A stretch of DNA of 64,000 nt. Origin: Pandoraea anhela (lineage in GTDB: Bacteria > Pseudomonadota > Gammaproteobacteria > Burkholderiales > Burkholderiaceae). Location of the stretch: positions 1 through 64,000 of the forward strand of contig NZ_CABPSB010000016.1 in assembly GCF_902459655.1 (NCBI RefSeq). The letters are read 5' to 3'. Below are positions 55,280 to 64,000 of this stretch, one piece after another (positions within the stretch are counted from its first letter, which is position 1; each line of letters starts with the position of its first letter). Under the pieces are notes generated by a model. The model worked only from the letters and a program-made list of their open reading frames with translations, was not told the DNA's origin and did no database searches. The translations under genes and the position numbers were made by a program.

Positions 55280-55663
55280 ATGGCTGGTAAGCACATTGAC
55301 GAGGTGCGGCGACGCGAATCGGCGCGCTTCGAAGCGATGATCGACGGCAATATCGACGAGCTCGAAAAGCATCTCGCGGACGGTCTGTCCTATGTCCATT
55401 CGAACGGCAAACGCGAGTCGAAAGGCGAGTTTCTCAATGCCCTCAGTTCGGGCCGCCGAAAATACGCCGCTATCGATGTGACTGCTCAGGAACTTCGCGA
55501 GTTCGGCGATACCGTGGTCGTGACCGGCAGGCTCGACGTCGAACTCGAGACCGCCACCGGCTCGCTGAATTCTCAGATGGTCTACACCGCCGTGCATGTG
55601 CTGGAAGCCGGGGTCTGGCATCTGATTTCCTGGCAGGCGACCCGGGCGGCGCCCACGGACTGA
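55280..55663 (+). CDS. NTF2-like/DUF4440 protein, 127 aa
   Basis: Small cone-shaped fold protein with family blocks VRRRESARFEAMIDGNIDELEKHLADGLSYVHSNGKRESKGEFL and VWHLISWQATRA. Relatives include steroid-isomerase-like enzymes and ligand-binding proteins; the substrate is unknown. GGGAGG lies 6 nt before the ATG. Confidence 0.83.
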   Translation: MAGKHIDEVRRRESARFEAMIDGNIDELEKHLADGLSYVHSNGKRESKGEFLNALSSGRRKYAAIDVTAQELREFGDTVVVTGRLDVELETATGSLNSQMVYTAVHVLEAGVWHLISWQATRAAPTD

Positions 55664-55980
55664 ATCCGCTGGCGTTGTTCCGTGCGTGTGCGGGGCATAC
55701 CTTTGTTGGCGATGCCGACCTGGCGTCCGCTCGAGACTGATCGGGCGTCCTCTCCAAAACGAAAGTTTGGATCGCTTTCGGGATGAAATGTTCCGGAAAA
55801 TTGGGATTCCCTGGTTTTGGTCGTATTTAGGCCGAGAATCGAGCGAGTAGCGGGACGTTATGGGCGTATTGCGGGCGTGTTGTGGGCGCGTCGTGGACCC
55901 CCATCGACCTCCACCATCCTCCTCCATCCTCTATTGCCCCGCCGGAGACCTCGCCGCCCATCTCCCTGACGGTATCGTCC
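55664..55980. other. Gap between the NTF2-like gene and ybiB
   Basis: Convergent genes on either side. No terminator with a clear T-tract and no gene is seen. Confidence 0.45.
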
Positions 55981-56958
55981 CTACCGGGCACCCGAACCCG
56001 TCGCACCTGACATTTCGAGCGCCTGACGAATCACCTCCACCTGACGCGCAATCGGCTCGGGCAGGGGTATCTCGCCCGCGAGCACGGCTTCGGTCCATTG
56101 CGCCGTCGCCACGGCATCGGCGGCAGGGAGCGCCGGCGGCGTGCCGGAGGCGCCTTCCTCTGCCGCCTGCCACAAGCGGTATGCCCCGTCCGCGAAGCCC
56201 TCGATAGCCGTCTGACGACGCGCATCCGCAACCGGTTCGCCTTCCGTTCCACGAGCGAGCAGTACGCCCGGGGCGGCGCTGTTGGCGGCGTCGGTAAACA
56301 TCTCGCTCAACGTCTCCCGGTACTCCGGATGGGTGTAGTTCACCAAGCGCAGCGCCGGCCCGGCGAACGGCTGCAACAGCTTGACGACGGTATGCCCCGA
56401 ATTGCGCACACCCAGCGGTGAGCGCATCTCCAGCAGACGCTCCAATGCCGGCGAAAGCGCCGCGATGGGCAGATAGGCGACGCGCCGGGTGCGCAGCGCC
56501 GCTTCGGCCTGCGCGGCCGAGCTGCACGCGTCATGCCCCAGTGCCTTGAAGATGGCTTGCGTGCCGACGCGGTTCGCCCCGCTGTGATGCTGTCCGTGCA
56601 CCAGCGCCGGAATGCCCTCCCGGGCGAGCAGCAAGGCCAGCAACGGCGTGAGATTCGGTTGCTTGCGTGCGCCGTTGTAGCTCGGCAGCAGGACCGGCGG
56701 CGGCGCGTCGGCCGGGGCCGAGAGCGGTGCGAAGGTAGCGTGCGCGGCATCGAGCATCGCCCCCAGCTCGACGGGCGTTTCACCCTTGATGCGGTACGCG
56801 ATCAGCACGCCGCCCAGCTCGGCGGGCGACACACGGTCGGCGAGAATGGCGTCGAACAGCGTGCGGGTCTCGTCCGCGCTGAGCGGACGGGCGCCTTTGG
56901 CGCCTCGGGCGATGATCTTGAGCAGCGGGGCGCAGGCAAATGGGGCGGCGGAGGTCAT
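55981..56958 (-). CDS. ybiB: YbiB-like protein of the TrpD2 family, 325 aa
   Basis: Resembles anthranilate phosphoribosyltransferase (KIIARGAKGARPLSADETRTLFDAILADRVSPAELGGVLIAYRIKGETPVELGAMLDA), but the PRPP-binding core is altered, as in YbiB/TrpD2 proteins, which bind nucleic acid rather than making tryptophan precursors. HGQHHSGANRVGTQAIFKALG is a family block. In E. coli ybiB is part of the SOS regulon; I see no LexA box here. The ATG at 56958 fits the family. Confidence 0.85.
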   Translation of the reverse strand: MTSAAPFACAPLLKIIARGAKGARPLSADETRTLFDAILADRVSPAELGGVLIAYRIKGETPVELGAMLDAAHATFAPLSAPADAPPPVLLPSYNGARKQPNLTPLLALLLAREGIPALVHGQHHSGANRVGTQAIFKALGHDACSSAAQAEAALRTRRVAYLPIAALSPALERLLEMRSPLGVRNSGHTVVKLLQPFAGPALRLVNYTHPEYRETLSEMFTDAANSAAPGVLLARGTEGEPVADARRQTAIEGFADGAYRLWQAAEEGASGTPPALPAADAVATAQWTEAVLAGEIPLPEPIARQVEVIRQALEMSGATGSGAR

Positions 56959-57123
56959 GACGCTTGTGTCGACGGGGAAACGGGGATGGGCGTTCGCGGG
57001 TTCGCAGGAAATTGCGAGGATGCATCCATCATACGCAATCAAGTGTCATCGGGGCCAGCGCTTGCAGTACCATCTCGTGTTCGGATGCGCCGCACCGCGT
57101 CGGGGCTGCCGGTGACTGACGGC

Positions 57124-57168
57124 ATCACCTGAATCACCGGGATCGTCGGGATCACCGGGATCGCCTGA
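57124..57168. repeat. 9-bp tandem repeat upstream of maiA
   Basis: Five consecutive 9-bp units of the form ATCRYCKGR (ATCACCTGA, ATCACCGGG, ATCGTCGGG and variants). Noncoding; looks like slippage. Confidence 0.75.
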
Positions 57169-57239
57169 ATGGCGGCTACGGCCTGCGCGTCTCCCGGTGT
57201 CTCGCCTGTTTCTCCCCATTTCCGCTTTTGAGGTCTGTC

Positions 57240-57896
57240 ATGTCCACGCTGTACAGCTACTTTCGCAGTTCCGCCGCGTATCGGGTGCGTATCGCTCTGA
57301 ACCTGAAGGGGCTCGATTACGACATCGCCCCGGTGCATCTGGTGCGCGACGGCGGAGAGCAGCTCAAGCCGGCCTACCGCGCGCTCAACGTCAACGCGCT
57401 GGTGCCGACGTTCGTCGACGGCGATGTCAACATTCACCAGTCGCTCGCCATCATCGAATATCTGGAGGAGGTGCACCCGACGCCCGCGTTGTTGCCCACC
57501 GATCCGGTGGCGCGTGCACAGGTGCGTGCGCTGGCGCTGGACATCGCGGCAGACATCCACCCGATCGACAACCTGCGCGTGCTGCGTTTCCTCAAGCACG
57601 ACATGGGCGTGACCGAAGCCCAGAAGAACGCCTGGTACGTGCACTGGATCGTCGAGGGCTTCAAGGCGCTCGAAGCGCGTCTGCAAGCGCAGACTTCGCC
57701 GGGCAAGTTCGTTTTCGGCGATACGCCGACGATGGCCGATTGCTGCCTGATCCCGCAGGTCTACAACGCCAACCGCTTCAAGGTGGACATGACGCCGTTT
57801 GCGCGCATCGCTGCCATCGACGCACACTGCCGCACGCTCGAAGCGTTCCAACGCGCCGCCCCCGAAGCCCAACCCGATGCAGAGTCGGCGAACTGA
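57240..57896 (+). CDS. maiA: Maleylacetoacetate isomerase (zeta-class GST), 218 aa
   Basis: Glutathione-dependent isomerase of tyrosine catabolism, converting maleylacetoacetate to fumarylacetoacetate. The zeta signature is SYFRSSAAYRVRIALNLKG, with the catalytic serine pair, followed by DGDVNIHQSLAIIEYLEE and DTPTMADCCLIPQVYNANRF in the C-terminal domain. Normal length. A glutathione S-transferase with another substrate (maleylpyruvate) is the alternative. Overlaps the next gene by one base. Confidence 0.93.
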   Translation: MSTLYSYFRSSAAYRVRIALNLKGLDYDIAPVHLVRDGGEQLKPAYRALNVNALVPTFVDGDVNIHQSLAIIEYLEEVHPTPALLPTDPVARAQVRALALDIAADIHPIDNLRVLRFLKHDMGVTEAQKNAWYVHWIVEGFKALEARLQAQTSPGKFVFGDTPTMADCCLIPQVYNANRFKVDMTPFARIAAIDAHCRTLEAFQRAAPEAQPDAESAN

Positions 57897-58522
57897 TGAT
57901 CGATCCGGCTTTCTGGCGGGGCATGGCGCTCGGCGCCAGCCTCATCATGGCAATTGGTGCGCAGAATGCGTTCGTATTACGGCAGGGCATCTTGAAGCGT
58001 CACGTGGGCGTGGTCGTAACGGTCTGTGCGATTTGCGACATGGTGCTGATTGCAGCGGGCGTGGCCGGCATGGGCGGCCTGATCGCGGCGTATCCGAGCT
58101 TCATCACTATCGTGACGTGGGGCGGCGCGGCGTTTCTGTTTCTTTATGGCTGGCGTGCCTGGCGGGCGGCGTTCCGTGGGACGGGCGCGTTGCAGGCCGA
58201 CGGTAGCAAGGCCGCCACGCAGGCGATGACCTGGCAGCGTGCGGTCGTGCTCGTGCTGATGCTCTCGTTGCTCAATCCGCACGTCTATCTGGACACGGTG
58301 ATCCTGCTCGGTGGCATCGGCGCGCGTGAACCGTCGCCCGGCAATGCGTGGTTTGCCGGTGGGGCGATGATCGCGTCGGTGTTGTGGTTTACGGCGTTGG
58401 GGTACGGTGCACGTCTGCTGGCGCCGCTTTTCTCGCGAGCGCGCGCGTGGCAGATCCTCGACGGTTTCGTCGGCCTGATGATGTGGGGGTTGTGCGCGGG
58501 ACTCGTGGCGCAGCAGATGTAA
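57896..58522 (+). CDS. LysE/ArgO-family amino-acid exporter, 208 aa
   Basis: Six-helix inner-membrane exporter of basic amino acids. ALGASLIMAIGAQNAFVLRQGILKRHVGVVVTVCAICDMVLIAAGVAGMGG is the LysE N-terminal signature, and LLNPHVYLDTVILLGGIG is the second conserved block. Closest in pattern to ArgO. TGATG overlap with maiA suggests co-translation though the functions are unrelated. Confidence 0.9.
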   Translation: MIDPAFWRGMALGASLIMAIGAQNAFVLRQGILKRHVGVVVTVCAICDMVLIAAGVAGMGGLIAAYPSFITIVTWGGAAFLFLYGWRAWRAAFRGTGALQADGSKAATQAMTWQRAVVLVLMLSLLNPHVYLDTVILLGGIGAREPSPGNAWFAGGAMIASVLWFTALGYGARLLAPLFSRARAWQILDGFVGLMMWGLCAGLVAQQM

Positions 58523-58545
58523 AGACAGTCGAGGGATGAAAACGC

Positions 58546-58582
58546 ACGGCCCGCCTCGTCAATGGGCGGGCCGTTGGCTTTT
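58546..58582 (+). terminator. Terminator after the lysE-family gene
   Basis: ACGGCCCGCC and GGCGGGCCGT form a 10-bp stem with a 9-nt loop, followed by TGGCTTTT. Confidence 0.7.
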
Positions 58583-58759
58583 GGGCAGGTGATGAGAGGG
58601 CCCGGTCGGGGAACTTGCCGGCGTGGATGCGCCGGTGCATCGCTGCGCAGTTGCGCAGTTGCGCCGATGACCGCGGCGCTCAAGACCTCTCGGTATCGGC
58701 AACGCGTCCGGACGAGCGCGACGTCGGGAATCGACCCGCCCGAAGGGCCGGCGCGATGC

Positions 58760-60262
58760 TTATCCGAGCAAGGCGTCGGCGAATTCGCGTGCCGAGAACG
58801 GCTGCAAGTCTTCGACCTTTTCGCCTACGCCGATGAAGTACACCGGCACGGGGCGTTGGCGCGCGATCGCGGCCAGAATGCCGCCCTTGGCGGTACCGTC
58901 GAGCTTCGTCACGATCAGGCCGGTGAGGGTCAGCGCGTCGTCGAACGCCTTGACCTGTGCGAGGGCGTTCTGGCCGGTGTTCGCGTCGATCACGAGCAGC
59001 ACTTCGTGCGGTGCGCCTTCGGCGGCCTTGCCCAGCACGCGCTTGATCTTCTTGAGCTCCTCCATCAGATGCAACTGCGTGGGCAGACGGCCTGCGGTGT
59101 CCGCCATCACGATGTCGATCTTGCGCGCGCGTGCGGCGCTCACGGCGTCGAACACGACAGCGGCCGGATCGCCGCTTTCCTGTGCGACGACGGCGACGTT
59201 GTTGCGCTCGCCCCAGATCGCCAGTTGCTCACGGGCGGCGGCGCGGAAGGTATCGCCGGCAGCGAGCAGCACGGACTGGCCGTAGTGCTGGAAGTGCTTG
59301 GCGAGTTTGCCGATGCTGGTGGTCTTGCCCGCGCCGTTCACGCCCGCGATCATCACGACCATCGGCGCTTCGCGTCCGAGCACGAGGCTTTGCTCCAGCG
59401 GGCGCAGCAAGTCGACCAGCAGGTCGTGCAGCGCGCGCTTGACCTGCTCGCCTTCCGTCAGACGCTCGGTCTTGACCTTCTTGCGCAGGGCGTCGAGCAG
59501 ATACGTGGTGGCTTCCACGCCGGCATCGCTCATCAACAGCGCGCCTTCGAGTTCTTCGAACAGATTCTCATCGACCTTCACGCCGACGAAGATGCCCGTG
59601 AGGCCTGCACTCGTCTTCGACAGGCCGGCCTTCAGACGGGTAAGCCAAGAGCGCTTGGCTGCCGGTGCCGGTGCCGGAGCTGCGACGATTTCGCCGATGG
59701 CCTCACCCTGAGCGTCCTTGACGACCACCGGCGTCGGCGGCGATGAGAGCGGCTCGGCAGGTTCGGACGCATGCAGAGTGTCGGCAATCTCGACCGGTTC
59801 GACCGGCGCCGGTGCGATCTTCGGTGCGATCTGCGGTTCTATTTGCGGTGCAGTCACCGGTGCGGCGTCGGTCGGCACAACGGGCGTTGGGATATTTCCC
59901 TGAACCCGCTCGGACTGCGCCGTATTTTCCACGGGCGCTGTCACGGGGGCGGCAGCGGGCGTCGGCGTCGCGGGCTGAACGGCCGTGGCAGCAACGGGGA
60001 CGGCCGGGGGAGCAGGGATAGCCGGTGCAGCCGGCGCAGCGTGCGGTGATTGAACCGACTGAACGGGCGCGGCAACGCTTTGCTGGGGCGGTTGCGAGAG
60101 TGCGGGCGCTTGCCGGGTTTGCGGCGCTTCGGGCGACGGGGCCGGCGCTGCGGCGTCGGAGGCGTCGGAGGCGTTGGAGGCGGCTTGCGATTCGGTCGGT
60201 GCGGGGCTCGTCTCGGCGGCCTTGTTACCGCCCGACTTGAAGCGCTTGAAGAAACTGAACAT
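58760..60262 (-). CDS. ftsY: Signal recognition particle receptor FtsY, 500 aa
   Basis: GTPase that docks SRP-ribosome complexes at the membrane. The N-terminal 210 residues are an Ala/Pro/Thr-rich acidic A domain (MFSFFKRFKSGGNKAAETSP...). The NG domain begins near RSWLTRLKAGLSKTSAGLTGIF and carries G1 GVNGAGKTTSIGKLA, DTAGRLPTQ (G3), TKLDGTAKGG (G4) and GVGEKVEDLQPF at the end. Divergent from the M16 peptidase pair. Confidence 0.96.
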   Translation of the reverse strand: MFSFFKRFKSGGNKAAETSPAPTESQAASNASDASDAAAPAPSPEAPQTRQAPALSQPPQQSVAAPVQSVQSPHAAPAAPAIPAPPAVPVAATAVQPATPTPAAAPVTAPVENTAQSERVQGNIPTPVVPTDAAPVTAPQIEPQIAPKIAPAPVEPVEIADTLHASEPAEPLSSPPTPVVVKDAQGEAIGEIVAAPAPAPAAKRSWLTRLKAGLSKTSAGLTGIFVGVKVDENLFEELEGALLMSDAGVEATTYLLDALRKKVKTERLTEGEQVKRALHDLLVDLLRPLEQSLVLGREAPMVVMIAGVNGAGKTTSIGKLAKHFQHYGQSVLLAAGDTFRAAAREQLAIWGERNNVAVVAQESGDPAAVVFDAVSAARARKIDIVMADTAGRLPTQLHLMEELKKIKRVLGKAAEGAPHEVLLVIDANTGQNALAQVKAFDDALTLTGLIVTKLDGTAKGGILAAIARQRPVPVYFIGVGEKVEDLQPFSAREFADALLG

Positions 60263-60433
60263 GGGGTGAAGAACTCGACGTGGGGGCGCGCTATCGGCGT
60301 GCAGCTAAGAATTGTCCGGCCATTCGCGCCGCACAAAACGCCCTACAATGGGCGGGTCGTTGTTTCCGACGCGGGAAATGCGACGTATTTTATCAGACGC
60401 GAATCGACGTCCATGACGGGCGAAAGGGGATCC

Positions 60434-61861
60434 ATGACGGGAACCATGCGCTGGCGACACGCCTTAGCCGGACTGGCTCTGGCGGGTGTGATGAGCCTGG
60501 GCTACGCCGCCGACACCGTGGGTAACGGCGGCAGCAAGACGACGGACAACACTTCGGAATTCACGCTATCGAACGGCCTTCGGCTGATTGTGCGCGAAGA
60601 TCACCGGGCACCGACGGTCGCTCACGTGGTCTGGTATCGCGCCGGGTCGCTCGACGAGTTCAACGGCACCACCGGCGTTGCTCATGCGCTGGAACACATG
60701 ATGTTCAAGGGCACCAGCACCGTTGGGCCGGGCCAGTTCTCGCGTCAGGTCGCCGCGCTCGGCGGCCGGGAAAACGCGTTCACCAGCAAGGACTACACCG
60801 GGTACTTCGAGCAGACGGAGAAGTCGCGTCTGCCGGAGATGATGCGTCTCGAAGCCGACCGCATGGCCAATCTGACGCTGTCCGCCGACGAATTCGCCAA
60901 AGAGATTCAGGTGGTGATGGAGGAGCGCCGTCTCCGTACGGACGATCAGCCGCGCGCACTGCTCTATGAGCAACTCATGGCCACGGCGCTCGTCGCCAAC
61001 CCGTATCGTCGCCCGATCGTCGGCTGGATGGACGATCTTCAGCATATGACCGTGCAGGACACCCGTGATTGGTACGAGCGCTGGTATGCGCCCAACAACG
61101 CCGTGGTCGTCGTGAGCGGAGATGTGGACCCCGTTCAGGTCAAGGCGCTTGCCGAAAAGTATTACGGCCCGATCAAGTCGCATACGCTGCCCGATCGTCG
61201 CCCGCAGAACGAACCGGCGCAGATGGGGGTGCGCCGCGTGTTCGTGACGGCGCCGGCTGAAAATCCGAACGTAATGCTCGCGTGGCGCGCACCGCGTCTG
61301 AACGACGTCGAGAAAGACGACGACGTCTACGCGTTGCAAGTGCTCAGCGCTGTGCTCGACGGGTACGGCAATGCGCGTCTGACGAGCCGCCTCGTGCGCG
61401 AGCAGCGTATCGCGAACGACGTTGGGGCGAGCTATGACGGCGTTGGCCGCGGCCCGCAGTTTTTCATCATGGACGCTACGCCTGCGCAAGGCAAAACGCC
61501 TGAGCAGATGGAGAAAGCCCTGCGAGCCCAGGTGGCCGACATCGCCGCCCACGGGGTGACGGAAGCCGAGCTCAAGCGGGTGAAGGCGCAGGTGGTTGCG
61601 TCGCAGATCTACAAGCGCGACTCGGTGTTCGGACAGGCGATGGAAATCGGTCTGAGCGAGATGTCGGGAATTTCGTGGCGGCAGATCGACCGCATGCTGG
61701 AGAAGGTGAAGGCAGTAACGCCCGCGCAAGTGCAGGCGGTGGCCGGCAAATACTTCGGCGACGAATCGTTGACGGTGGCGACACTGGTGCCGCAACCGAT
61801 CGACGAGGCGACACGCAAGCGCCGCGCCCAAGGGGCGGAAGACTTGAAGAACATGCGCTGA
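60434..61861 (+). CDS. M16 family zinc metallopeptidase (active member), 475 aa
   Basis: Periplasmic pitrilysin-type peptidase. Signal peptide (MTGTMRWRHALAGLALAGVMSLGYAA), then the inverted zinc motif HALEH (H84, E87, H88 of this start) with the distal glutamate in IQVVMEERRLR, and the second M16 half with LTSRLVREQRIANDVG. The ATG at 60434 has AAGGGGA 5 nt upstream; ATGs at 60413 and 60446 are possible. Forms a pair with the next gene, as in other bacterial M16 heterodimers. Confidence 0.92.
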   Translation: MTGTMRWRHALAGLALAGVMSLGYAADTVGNGGSKTTDNTSEFTLSNGLRLIVREDHRAPTVAHVVWYRAGSLDEFNGTTGVAHALEHMMFKGTSTVGPGQFSRQVAALGGRENAFTSKDYTGYFEQTEKSRLPEMMRLEADRMANLTLSADEFAKEIQVVMEERRLRTDDQPRALLYEQLMATALVANPYRRPIVGWMDDLQHMTVQDTRDWYERWYAPNNAVVVVSGDVDPVQVKALAEKYYGPIKSHTLPDRRPQNEPAQMGVRRVFVTAPAENPNVMLAWRAPRLNDVEKDDDVYALQVLSAVLDGYGNARLTSRLVREQRIANDVGASYDGVGRGPQFFIMDATPAQGKTPEQMEKALRAQVADIAAHGVTEAELKRVKAQVVASQIYKRDSVFGQAMEIGLSEMSGISWRQIDRMLEKVKAVTPAQVQAVAGKYFGDESLTVATLVPQPIDEATRKRRAQGAEDLKNMR

Positions 61862-61873
61862 GAGGGCCACACG

Positions 61874-63331
61874 ATGATGAAAATTTCCGCACGGTTGCGT
61901 GCGTTCTCCATGCCCGCGCGAACGGGATTGATGGCCGCCTTCACCTCTGTTGCCTGCGTCGCGGCGGGTGCGCTGCTGAGCGTTGTGCCGCTGACGGCGA
62001 ACGCTGCACTGCCGATCCAGAGCTGGATTGCCCCGTCGGGCGCGAAGGTGATGCTCGTGGAGAGCCGCTCCATTCCGATGATCGATCTGAACATCGATTT
62101 CGACGCCGGCAGTCGTTACGACCCGCCTGGCAAGTCGGGGCTGGCGTTGCTGACGGCCGGGTTGCTCGACGCCGGCGCCGCCGCTGCGGGCGGGCGTCCC
62201 GCGCTGAGCGAAGCGCAGATTGCCGACCGGTTCGCCGATGTGGGGGCGATGGAAGCGACGAGCGCCGGACGCGACGCCGCGACCATCACCATGCGCACGC
62301 TGTCGTCGGCGGCGGAGCGCGATGCCGCAGTGAGTACCCTGGCGCAGTTTCTGCAACATCCCACGTTCCCCGAAGCCGTGCTCAAGCGTGAGACGGCGCG
62401 TCTGTCGTCGGCGATTGCCGAGTCGGATACGAAGCCGGAGGCCATCGCCGAGAAGGCTTTTCGCAGTGCGATCTACGGCAGCCATCCGTACGGTGTGACG
62501 CCGACCGTCGCCAGCGTGAACGCCGTAAAGCGCGACGATCTGCTGCGCTTCTATCGCGATATGTATAGCCCCCGACGGGCGGTCGTCTCCATCGTCGGCG
62601 ATATCGATCGTGCCCAGGCGGAGAAGCTTGTCGCGCAACTGACCGACGCCATGCCGGCTGGGGTCACGCCGCCGACATTGCCGCCGGTCGCGGCGCTGCG
62701 CAGCGCCGTGCAGATCGATTTGCCGCATCCGGCCGAGCAGGCCCACATCGCAACGGGACAAGCGTCGATGGCGCGCAGCGATCCTGACTACTTCCCGCTG
62801 CTGGTGGGCAATTACGTGCTGGGCGGTGGCGGTTTCGTGTCGCGTTTGACGGCCGAGGTCCGGGAAAAGCGGGGTCTGACGTACGGTGTGTCGAGTGGCT
62901 TCGTGCCGCAGTTGCAGGAAGGGCCGTTCGAGATCAATTTGCAGACGCGTCGCGAGCAGGCGCCGGAAGCGCTCAAGGTCGTGCGTGAGACGCTTGCCAA
63001 GTTCGTTCAGGACGGGCCGACCGATGAGGAGATGCAGGCGGCGAAGGACAACCTGACCAATGGGTTCCCGCTGCGTCTGGACAGCAACCGCAAACTGCTG
63101 GCGAACGTGGCCGCCATCGGCTTCTATCATTTGCCGCTGGACTATCTGGACACGTGGACGAGCAAGGTCGAAGCCGTGACCGCCGCGCAGGTGAAAGACG
63201 CCTTCGCGCGTCATGTTCAGCCGGAGCGTCTCGCGACGGTCGTGGTGGGGCCGAGCGATGTGTTCGGTGCGGCGAGCGCAGGCGCTGCGGCGCCGAGCGC
63301 CACGCCCGTGGTGAAAAAGACCGCCAAATGA
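61874..63331 (+). CDS. M16 family peptidase-like protein, catalytically inactive partner, 485 aa
   Basis: Signal peptide, then an M16 fold in which the HxxEH motif is replaced (LALLTAGLLDAG at the matching position), so it cannot bind catalytic zinc. The conserved R/Y pair region GLTYGVSSGF in the second half is kept, as expected for the partner that completes the active site of a heterodimer. It starts 12 nt after its active partner. Confidence 0.9.
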   Translation: MMKISARLRAFSMPARTGLMAAFTSVACVAAGALLSVVPLTANAALPIQSWIAPSGAKVMLVESRSIPMIDLNIDFDAGSRYDPPGKSGLALLTAGLLDAGAAAAGGRPALSEAQIADRFADVGAMEATSAGRDAATITMRTLSSAAERDAAVSTLAQFLQHPTFPEAVLKRETARLSSAIAESDTKPEAIAEKAFRSAIYGSHPYGVTPTVASVNAVKRDDLLRFYRDMYSPRRAVVSIVGDIDRAQAEKLVAQLTDAMPAGVTPPTLPPVAALRSAVQIDLPHPAEQAHIATGQASMARSDPDYFPLLVGNYVLGGGGFVSRLTAEVREKRGLTYGVSSGFVPQLQEGPFEINLQTRREQAPEALKVVRETLAKFVQDGPTDEEMQAAKDNLTNGFPLRLDSNRKLLANVAAIGFYHLPLDYLDTWTSKVEAVTAAQVKDAFARHVQPERLATVVVGPSDVFGAASAGAAAPSATPVVKKTAK

Positions 63332-63360
63332 TCGCGTATCGACAGCGATGACGTAAAAAA

Positions 63361-63394
63361 ACGGTACCGAAAAAAAATCTCGGTGCCGTTTTTT
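63361..63394. terminator. Terminator between the M16 pair and the ABC permease
   Basis: ACGGTACCGA and TCGGTGCCGT pair (one mismatch) around an A-rich loop, flanked by A-run and T-run, so it can act in both directions. Confidence 0.8.
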
Positions 63395-63416
63395 CGCGTG
63401 AGCGTCGGCATTCGCG

Positions 63417-64000
63417 CTATCGAAGAATCCGCCGACGCAGTAACACGAGCGCCACCGCAAAGCCGATGACGGCGTAGAGGGCGAGTGCACCGACGTGCAG
63501 CCATGGCTGGTCGATGGCGCGTCCCAGCATGGCGGGACGAATCAGCGCCACCGCGTGCGCCAGCGGCAACCACTCGGTGATGTGGCGTGCGGCCGCCGGC
63601 AGTTGCGACAGGGGAAAGAACACGCCCGAGAGCAGCAGCATCGGCGTCATCACGAGCGTCTGGTAGAACATGAAGAAGTCGTAGCTCGGCGCGAGCGCCG
63701 TCATCACCATCGCCAGACTGGCGAATGCCAGACCAGCGAGCAGCACGGCCGGCAACACGACCGCCAGGCTCTCGATGCGGGCGTAGCCGAGCACGCTCGC
63801 CACGAGCAGGATCGCGACGCCCGAGAGCACCGCTTTGCTCGCAGCCCACACCACTTCGCCGAGTACGACGTCGCCCAACGTGAGCGGCGTATGCATGAGG
63901 GCCTCCCACGTGCGCTGAACGTGCATACGCGAAAAGCCCGAGTACATCGACTCGAAACTTGCCGAGAACATCACGCTCGAACCGACGGTGCCCGCCGCAA
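63417..64000 (-). CDS. ABC-2 type transporter permease, N-terminus outside the window
   Basis: The visible C-terminal 194 residues show about five membrane helices and the NodJ/ABC-2 pattern GTVGSSVMFSASFESMYSGFSRMHVQRTWEALMHTPL, then LVMTPMLLLSGVFFPLSQLPAAARHITEWLPLAHAVALIRPAMLG. The frame is open to the window edge, so the true start lies beyond 64000. An ATP-binding partner is expected next to it upstream. Confidence 0.88.
   Translation of the reverse strand, partial: AAGTVGSSVMFSASFESMYSGFSRMHVQRTWEALMHTPLTLGDVVLGEVVWAASKAVLSGVAILLVASVLGYARIESLAVVLPAVLLAGLAFASLAMVMTALAPSYDFFMFYQTLVMTPMLLLSGVFFPLSQLPAAARHITEWLPLAHAVALIRPAMLGRAIDQPWLHVGALALYAVIGFAVALVLLRRRILR

Noticed and set aside
60566-63490. 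974-codon open frame on the minus strand opposite the M16 genes
   Set aside because: Both M16 proteins on the plus strand are clear family members. The antisense frame is arginine/histidine-rich with no recognisable domain.

Overview
The window is high-GC betaproteobacterial DNA, most like a Burkholderiaceae genome of the Pandoraea/Ralstonia/Burkholderia group. The evidence is the Thiobacillus-type GshA, the mannose-type EIIA-HPr-EI cluster, the coxB-coxA-ctaG-coxC-SURF1-ctaA-ctaB-SCO block, ybiB, and heavy GC-rich codon use. The genus is an inference. I saw no rRNA, tRNA or CRISPR.

Layout. (1) 1-7378 is the right end of an AT-richer genomic island. It holds an IS3-type remnant with possible group II intron sequence behind it, then four translationally coupled genes: three divergent tyrosine recombinases and a small partner. 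The island ends inside comM, which keeps only its N-terminal two thirds and stops just after the Walker B motif. (2) 8870-12451: ubiK on the minus strand, divergent from a TorF-type porin-glnK-amtB operon that has a consensus sigma-54 promoter and upstream NtrC-like sites. (3) 12695-16776: gshA, a LuxR/GerE-type regulator and gshB. (4) 16974-19666: EIIA-Man, HPr and enzyme I, a PTS phosphorelay with no sugar permease in view. (5) 19720-29205: housekeeping genes moeB, ctpA, gpmA, a rhodanese, grxC, secB, gpsA, a macrodomain protein, trmL, comF and bioC.

(6) 29554-39181 is the most interesting part: a compact set of overlapping genes that looks like a small-molecule biosynthetic cluster. SbnA/SbnB homologues should make L-2,3-diaminopropionate. 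They are followed by an adenylosuccinate-synthetase paralogue, an AurF-like di-iron N-oxygenase, an ornithine-type carbamoyltransferase, a threonine-synthase-like PLP enzyme, a D-amino-acid-oxidase-like flavoprotein and a flavin-reductase-like protein. A convergent LuxR-type AHL receptor gene closes the set. No NRPS, PKS or carrier protein is visible. My best hypothesis is an N-oxygenated, carbamoylated diaminopropionate antimetabolite, possibly aimed at adenylosuccinate synthetase with the paralogue as the resistant copy; the product is unknown.

(7) 39785-50078 is the cytochrome c oxidase structural and assembly region, covering subunits, copper delivery and heme A synthesis. (8) 50352-53604 is a cytochrome bd operon (cydP-cydA-cydB-cydX) on the minus strand. 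(9) 54118-55056 is rpoH with a TTG start, preceded by a perfect CIRCE element, which implies HrcA control of the heat-shock sigma factor. (10) 55280-64000: an NTF2-like protein, ybiB, maiA, a LysE exporter, ftsY, an active/inactive M16 peptidase pair and a partial ABC-2 permease.

Start codons were set from family alignment remembered by eye, Shine-Dalgarno spacing and overlaps. No database search was possible.
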